From contig NZ_RYEV01000012.1 in the NCBI RefSeq assembly GCF_004138485.1, positions 1 to 64,000 on the forward strand: a stretch of 64,000 nt of DNA, read 5' to 3'. Every line of letters begins with the position of its first letter. Position 1 is the first letter of the stretch. A model generated the notes under the pieces. It saw nothing but the letters and a program-made list of their open reading frames with translations. It had not been told where the DNA came from and did no database searches. Positions 61,988 through 64,000 of this stretch are shown piece after piece. Made by a program: the position numbers and the translations under genes. This stretch comes from Peristeroidobacter soli (lineage in GTDB: Bacteria; Pseudomonadota; Gammaproteobacteria; Steroidobacterales; Steroidobacteraceae).

Positions 61988-64000
61988 ATGAAAGAGCCTG
62001 TGAAGGCTGCCGCTGTTGGCTTCTGCCTGGCATTGCTGTCGCTCGCGGCGCCGGCGCATGAAGACGAAATGATGTTCCCCATGCTCGCCCAGGGCATGGT
62101 GTCCGAAGCGGGCGCCGCATCCAACCTGCTCCGGCCCAGGCAGCCAGCGGGTCAAACGCTGCCGCTGCAGTCGACGCGGCAAATCAAATTCGATACCGAC
62201 GAAGGCACCTGGTTGTCCGTCGACGTGGCGCCGGTCGGCGATCGCATCGTGTTCGATTTGCTGGGTGACATTTACACCCTGGATGCGGGCGGCGGAAAAG
62301 CCACCGCGATCACGCGCGGCATGGCGTTCGACACGCAGCCCACCTATTCACCCGACGGCGCGTGGATCGCGTTCGTGAGCGATCGCTCCGGCGCGGAGAA
62401 TGTCTGGATCATGCGGCCGGATGGCTCCGACGCTCGCCAGGTCAGTCTGGGCGGCGACGATAGTGTGCTCGTGTCGCCGGCATGGAGCGCCGATGGCAAG
62501 TCGATCTATGTGAGCCGTTTCCTGTGGAGTGCCGACAGCTATCAGCTCTGGCGCTACGATTTGGACGGCACCGAAACATTGATCGTGCCGATCAAGGCGC
62601 CCGGCCAGCCGCGCGACAAAGGTCAAAGCTCGCTCGGCGCCGTCGCCTCGCCGGACGGCAAATACATTTACTTCGCTCGTCGCAACGGGACCTCGGACGA
62701 TCACAAGGTCAGCGACTGGTCGCTGGTTCGTCGTGACATAGAGAATGGCACCGAAACCGTCCTCGTGCCGACAGCGGCCGGGCGGGGGCGAGCGACTGGC
62801 GCATACTTCCGTCCCGCGCTGTCGCCAGACGGCAAGCTGCTGGCCTACGCCACGCGCTTCGAAGGCCAGACCGGTCTGCGACTGCGCAACCTGGCAACCA
62901 ACGAAGATCGCTGGCTGGCGTTCCCGATCGAGCATGACCAGATTCATGCGCAGAGCTGGCAGGACCTCGTGCCGCGCTATGCATTCACCCGCGACGGCCG
63001 GGCGGTGATTCTCAGCCGCAACGGCAAGCTGGAGAAACAACCCATCGATGGCGGCGCGGGCACCGCCATTCCATTTACAGCAACCGTCGATGTCGAGCTG
63101 GGTCCGTTGACGCGCGTCGCCGTCAAACAAGAAACCGGGCCCGTGCGTGCGCGTCTGATACAAACACCGGAGCAATCGCCTGACGGCAAGCAGGTGGCGT
63201 TCTCGTCGCTCGGACAGGTCTACGTCATGCCGCTCACGCACGGCGCGAAACCGAAGCGGCTGACTTCGAGCGAGACGCCTGAGTTTCATCCCAGCTGGTC
63301 GCCGGATGGCAAGCACATCACCTTCATCACCTGGACCGCGAAACAGGCCGGCCAGGTGTGGATTGCCGACGCGAACGGCGGCACGCCGCGACCAGTCACA
63401 ACGGTTGCCGGCTATTACTCACATCCGGTCTTCACGCCCGACGGTAGTTCGGTGCTGGTCGTGCGATCGGAGAACGACGCGCGCTTACGCAGCTCGATGG
63501 AGTTCGGTCAGCACGTTCGGGACGCCGCACTGATCTCGTTGCCCGTCGTGGGCGGCGTCGAGAAGATCGTCGCGACCGGTACGTTCGGCGGCAAGCCACA
63601 TTTCGCGGCCGGCCCGAATCTGGTGTATGTGCGACAAGCCGCGGGCTTGAGCAGCATTGACCTCGTTAGCGGCGAGATCAAACCCGCGGTGAATGTGCAG
63701 GGGCCGAACTGGTACTTCGCCGAGAGTCTGGCTCAAGTCGATGACAGCCGATTGAGTCCCGACGGCAAGTGGGTGCTGGCCATCATTGCTCAGCAAGCTC
63801 ACGTCGTTGCCGCGCCGAGGCCGGAAGAGACGGTCGATTTGTTGAATCCCGGTCGCGAGCATCGACGCATCACCGACGTAGGCGCGGACTTCATCGAGTG
63901 GAGTCGTGATGGCAAGTCGGTCACCTGGGCAGTGGGCTCGACGTTCTATCGTCGCGCGTTCGCCGATATCAGGCTCAACGCCGCCAGCAGCCCGAGTTGG
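61988..64000 (+). CDS. Secreted TolB/WD40-like beta-propeller protein, probable amidohydrolase, cut by the window end
   Basis: The frame is open from the ATG at 61988 to the last base (671 residues, no stop), so the 3' part is missing. A signal peptide (about 1-22) is followed by TolB-type propeller repeats with recurrent SPDGxxIxF blades (TYSPDGAWIAFVSDRSGAENVWIM, ASPDGKYIYFAR, ALSPDGKLLAYATR, SWSPDGKHITFIT). Proteins starting this way (FDTDEGTWLSVDVAP ... FDLLGDIYTL) usually carry an amidohydrolase domain after the propeller, which would lie beyond the window. It follows the TonB receptor by 101 bp, so the two may act together on an imported substrate. Family placement is good; the catalytic part is unseen. 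Confidence 0.85.
   Translation, partial: MKEPVKAAAVGFCLALLSLAAPAHEDEMMFPMLAQGMVSEAGAASNLLRPRQPAGQTLPLQSTRQIKFDTDEGTWLSVDVAPVGDRIVFDLLGDIYTLDAGGGKATAITRGMAFDTQPTYSPDGAWIAFVSDRSGAENVWIMRPDGSDARQVSLGGDDSVLVSPAWSADGKSIYVSRFLWSADSYQLWRYDLDGTETLIVPIKAPGQPRDKGQSSLGAVASPDGKYIYFARRNGTSDDHKVSDWSLVRRDIENGTETVLVPTAAGRGRATGAYFRPALSPDGKLLAYATRFEGQTGLRLRNLATNEDRWLAFPIEHDQIHAQSWQDLVPRYAFTRDGRAVILSRNGKLEKQPIDGGAGTAIPFTATVDVELGPLTRVAVKQETGPVRARLIQTPEQSPDGKQVAFSSLGQVYVMPLTHGAKPKRLTSSETPEFHPSWSPDGKHITFITWTAKQAGQVWIADANGGTPRPVTTVAGYYSHPVFTPDGSSVLVVRSENDARLRSSMEFGQHVRDAALISLPVVGGVEKIVATGTFGGKPHFAAGPNLVYVRQAAGLSSIDLVSGEIKPAVNVQGPNWYFAESLAQVDDSRLSPDGKWVLAIIAQQAHVVAAPRPEETVDLLNPGREHRRITDVGADFIEWSRDGKSVTWAVGSTFYRRAFADIRLNAASSPSW

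Overview
The window is a dense, GC-rich stretch of a proteobacterial chromosome, almost certainly from a gammaproteobacterium. The basis is gene order and family membership: rpoZ-spoT-ridA-recG, rsmG-parA-parB followed by the atp operon, an LpoP-like lipoprotein beside mrcB, and a ctaCD/cox11/ctaE/SURF1 block. The overall character resembles Steroidobacter/Nevskia/Xanthomonadales-type lineages, but that placement is inference and no rRNA or tRNA gene is present to confirm it.

Layout. 0.2-3.1 kb: PBP1b-type peptidoglycan synthase (mrcB) with a TPR lipoprotein. 3.2-9.9 kb: a CPA2/KefB-YbaL-type antiporter facing an overlapping uvrD-trkA-trkH operon (DNA repair helicase and K+ uptake). 10-12 kb: a COG3650 lipoprotein and a VanZ-family membrane protein. 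12-26 kb: a respiratory island read leftward, holding two complete haem-copper oxidases. The first is aa3-type (ctaC, ctaD, a 41-residue protein, cox11, ctaE, SURF1, a Sco-like protein). The second is a coxMNOP-like caa3-type set whose subunit II carries two c-type haem domains. Both are followed by haem A/O synthesis (ctaA, ctaB), which should serve both enzymes. 26-29 kb: bioB and bioC (biotin) and comF. 29-37 kb: leftward rpoZ-spoT-ridA-recG-ubiA. A 244-bp inverted-repeat element lies between ridA and recG, and ubiA carries a 432-residue low-complexity N-terminal extension with tandem repeats.

37-51 kb (rightward): a dihaem cytochrome c4-like protein, an AcuI-type oxidoreductase, rsmG, parA, parB, a DUF5916 outer-membrane protein, then the full atpIBEFHAGDC operon behind a recognisable sigma70-type promoter, ending with a small HD hydrolase of the (p)ppGpp-hydrolase type. 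51-59.4 kb: accessory and signalling genes, namely an alpha/beta-hydrolase-LuxR fusion with a palindromic operator candidate, an MddA-like methanethiol methyltransferase, two orphan genes, a bacterial SUFU-domain protein, SelO, a response regulator with a degenerate GGDEF domain, and a chemoreceptor-like protein. 59.6-64 kb: a TonB-dependent receptor followed by a secreted beta-propeller protein (amidohydrolase type) that runs off the right edge.

The genes form an energy-centred neighbourhood: electron transfer (cytochrome c, two terminal oxidases, haem A and ubiquinone synthesis), ATP synthase, and K+ and alarmone homeostasis. No CRISPR array, transposase, prophage, tRNA or rRNA was seen. 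The least ordinary items are the UbiA extension, the inverted-repeat element with possible relatives near positions 1-109 and 9940-9980, the dihaem oxidase subunit II, and the degenerate REC-GGDEF protein.
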